64,000 nt of DNA, taken from positions 3,333,470 to 3,397,469 of the forward strand of contig NZ_CP059557.1 of assembly GCF_022828475.1 (NCBI RefSeq), written 5' to 3'. Under the pieces are notes generated by a model that was given only the letters and a program-made list of their open reading frames with translations, did not search any database and was not told where the DNA came from. A program made the translations under genes and the position numbers. This document shows positions 62,616-64,000 of the stretch, one piece after another. The stretch comes from Saccharopolyspora gloriosae. Its GTDB lineage: Bacteria > Actinomycetota > Actinomycetes > Mycobacteriales > Pseudonocardiaceae. Each line of letters starts with the position of its first letter. Position 1 is the stretch's first letter.

Positions 62616-64000
62616 GTGCTGCCCACGAAACGATCGCGCCGCGATCCCCGAACCCCTCCCGAGTACGACCGCGGCGACCGCGCAGGTGCGGTGCGCACGG
62701 GCATCTACCTGTTGGTCGTGCTCACCGCCGGGGCGTACCTGCCGAGCCCGCTGTATCCGGGTTACCAGCGGGCGTTCGAGATCAGCGATCTGACCATGAC
62801 GCTGCTCTACGCAACGTTCGCCCTGGTGAGCGCGCCCGCCCTGCTGCTGTTCGGGTCCGCGTCGGACGCGCTGGGAGCTCGATCGGTGCTGCGGGCGGGG
62901 GTGGTGCTGTCCGCCGCCGGTTCGCTGTGCTTCGCGTTCGCCGCGAACCCCGGGTGGCTGATGGCCGGTCGTGCCGCGCAGGGACTCGCGCTGGGTGCGG
63001 TCACCACGGCCGCCACCGCTTTGATCAACGGCAACGCGCCCGATTCGAGCAGGCATCGGGCCGCTGTCCTGGCGAGCACCGCGTTCCTGCTCGGCACGGC
63101 GGCCGGTCCGGTCGCGGCCGGTGTGCTGGCCCAGCACGTGTGGGCGCCGTTGTTCTCGCCGTACCTGCTGCACCTTGTCCTGCTGGGCTTCGGGTGGAGT
63201 CGCGTCTCGGCGCTCCCGGCGTCCGCTGGGCCGCCGTTGCGGCGGTGGAGACCCGAGCGGCCGCACATCCCGCGCGGCACGCGGCGGTCGTTCGCCACGG
63301 CCGCGGCCACCGGGTTCCTCGCCTGGACCGTGGTCGGGATTTTCCTCGCGGTCGTCCCGGTTCTGCTGGACCGGGCGGGTCACGCCGACCTGGCGGTCAT
63401 CGGATGCGTGCTGGGCGCGGTGCTGGTCTGCTCCGCGTCGGCGCAACCGTTGGTGCTCCGCTTCGGCGCCCGGCCCGCGCAGTTGGCCGGGCTCGGCGGA
63501 CTGTTCGTGAGTCTCGTGCTGCTGGCGCTGACCGGCGGCGGCTCCTTGCCGATCACGTTGGGCGCGGCCGTGGTGGCGGGTGTCGGTCACGGGTTCGCCT
63601 ACGGCGGCGCGGCCGGCACCATCGAGGACGTCGCGCCGCCCGAGGAACGCGGTGCCGTCGTCGGCGCGCTCTACGTGGCGTTCTACCTAGGCGCCGGTTG
63701 CCCCGCGATCGCCGTCGGACTGGTGACGCTGGGAAGTTCGTTGGAGACCGCGACCTCCTGGGTGACCGCGGTGGCCGGCGCGTTCGTGCCGGTGGTCGCC
63801 GTGGCGGTCGCGACGGTCGGCCATCCGCGCGATGCCCTGCCGGTCGCACCGGCACGGGCGGCGCGGTTGCGCGATCCACGCAGTCCGCTGCGGCTGATCC
63901 GCCGAAGTGAACCCCTCAGAGGTAACCGCTTTCCGGAAGGCCGTTGTGCGGCAGGCCGAGCAGGCCGATGGCGGCGGTCGCGGCGGCCGCGGCCTGCTGG
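62616..64000 (+). CDS. MFS transporter, running to the window edge
   Basis: A frame from GTG 62616 (alternative GTG 62691) stays open to base 64000. It encodes about 11-12 membrane segments, with GIYLLVVLTAGAYLPSPLYP, the motif GSASDALGARSVLRAG and GRAAQGLALGAVTTAATALI. This looks like a drug or metabolite exporter. The last 30-40 codons lose the GC-rich third-position pattern and overlap a possible opposite-strand gene, so the true end may differ. The divergent frameshifted LysR would be its regulator. Confidence 0.75.
   Translation, partial: MLPTKRSRRDPRTPPEYDRGDRAGAVRTGIYLLVVLTAGAYLPSPLYPGYQRAFEISDLTMTLLYATFALVSAPALLLFGSASDALGARSVLRAGVVLSAAGSLCFAFAANPGWLMAGRAAQGLALGAVTTAATALINGNAPDSSRHRAAVLASTAFLLGTAAGPVAAGVLAQHVWAPLFSPYLLHLVLLGFGWSRVSALPASAGPPLRRWRPERPHIPRGTRRSFATAAATGFLAWTVVGIFLAVVPVLLDRAGHADLAVIGCVLGAVLVCSASAQPLVLRFGARPAQLAGLGGLFVSLVLLALTGGGSLPITLGAAVVAGVGHGFAYGGAAGTIEDVAPPEERGAVVGALYVAFYLGAGCPAIAVGLVTLGSSLETATSWVTAVAGAFVPVVAVAVATVGHPRDALPVAPARAARLRDPRSPLRLIRRSEPLRGNRFPEGRCAAGRAGRWRRSRRPRPA
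63917..64000 (-). CDS. C-terminal end of an unidentified gene entering from the right
   Basis: On the minus strand, a frame open at the window edge ends in AAIGLLGLPHNGLPESGYL and a TGA at 63917-63919. Its third positions are almost all G or C, unlike the opposing MFS frame here. Only 27 codons are visible and no family can be named. Confidence 0.4.

Noticed and set aside
1-64000. tRNA, rRNA, insertion sequence or prophage genes
   Set aside because: I found no cloverleaf-like segment, transposase, integrase or phage structural gene by reading; a dedicated tRNA scan could still find one in the gaps.

Overview
The window is high-GC actinobacterial chromosome. GC-rich third codon positions, frequent GTG/TTG starts, ATGA/GTGA stop-start overlaps, a 7Fe ferredoxin, a GPP34 protein and short intergenic hairpin families fit a Pseudonocardiales-type genome such as Saccharopolyspora or a relative. 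The genus is inferred from style, not from a database match. I saw no rRNA, tRNA, CRISPR array, insertion sequence or phage gene.

Layout. 1-3,374: end of an enoyl-CoA hydratase gene, GntR regulator, ferredoxin and flavin disulfide reductase. 3,539-8,724: CBS protein, small zinc-ribbon protein, NarL-type response regulator and a 1,115-residue soluble multi-HAMP hybrid histidine kinase. 9,258-16,468: tendamistat-like secreted protein, TetR/SGNH-hydrolase unit, secreted GH5 glycosidase, hairpin repeats and a LysR/D-malate (tartrate) dehydrogenase unit. 16,541-24,943: PHP protein, LigB dioxygenase with divergent MarR, ABC exporter, and a GPP34/permease/GNAT operon. 25,308-30,971: IclR-controlled sugar-acid cassette (MFS importer, polyol/hexonate dehydrogenase, D-mannonate dehydratase, KDG kinase). 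31,182-33,973: an RloC/PrrC-like ATPase overlapping a small HEPN-like gene, a candidate RNA-targeting defence pair. 34,220-35,709: luciferase-like oxidoreductase and MarR. 35,928-43,439: complete protocatechuate branch of the beta-ketoadipate pathway (pcaIJFHGBDC plus an IclR-type pcaR) with operator-like repeats at the pcaI promoter. 43,914-46,124: LysE exporter, B3/B4 protein and LOG-family phosphoribohydrolase. 46,325-60,834: a biosynthetic cluster. 60,921-64,000: hairpin, SWIM-finger pseudogene, frameshifted LysR and an MFS gene running off the edge.

The most interesting region is 45,570-60,834. A leftward arm encodes a carrier protein, a DhbE-type aryl-acid adenylating enzyme and a LOG phosphoribohydrolase. 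A rightward arm encodes NadA, NadB, NadC, a one-module type I PKS and a hydroxymalonyl-ACP set (FkbK, FkbJ, FkbI and FkbH types). The nadC and PKS genes overlap by 11 bases. Together they suggest aspartate to quinolinate to nicotinate mononucleotide, release of nicotinate, loading on a carrier, and extension by a hydroxylated C2 unit. A pyridine-primed product is an inference.

A second theme is repeated intergenic DNA: a three-copy dispersed element (3,991; 24,526; 27,577), a perfect 73-bp tandem duplication of a hairpin element at 14,268 with a relative at 60,921, and a degenerate three-copy repeat at 17,536.
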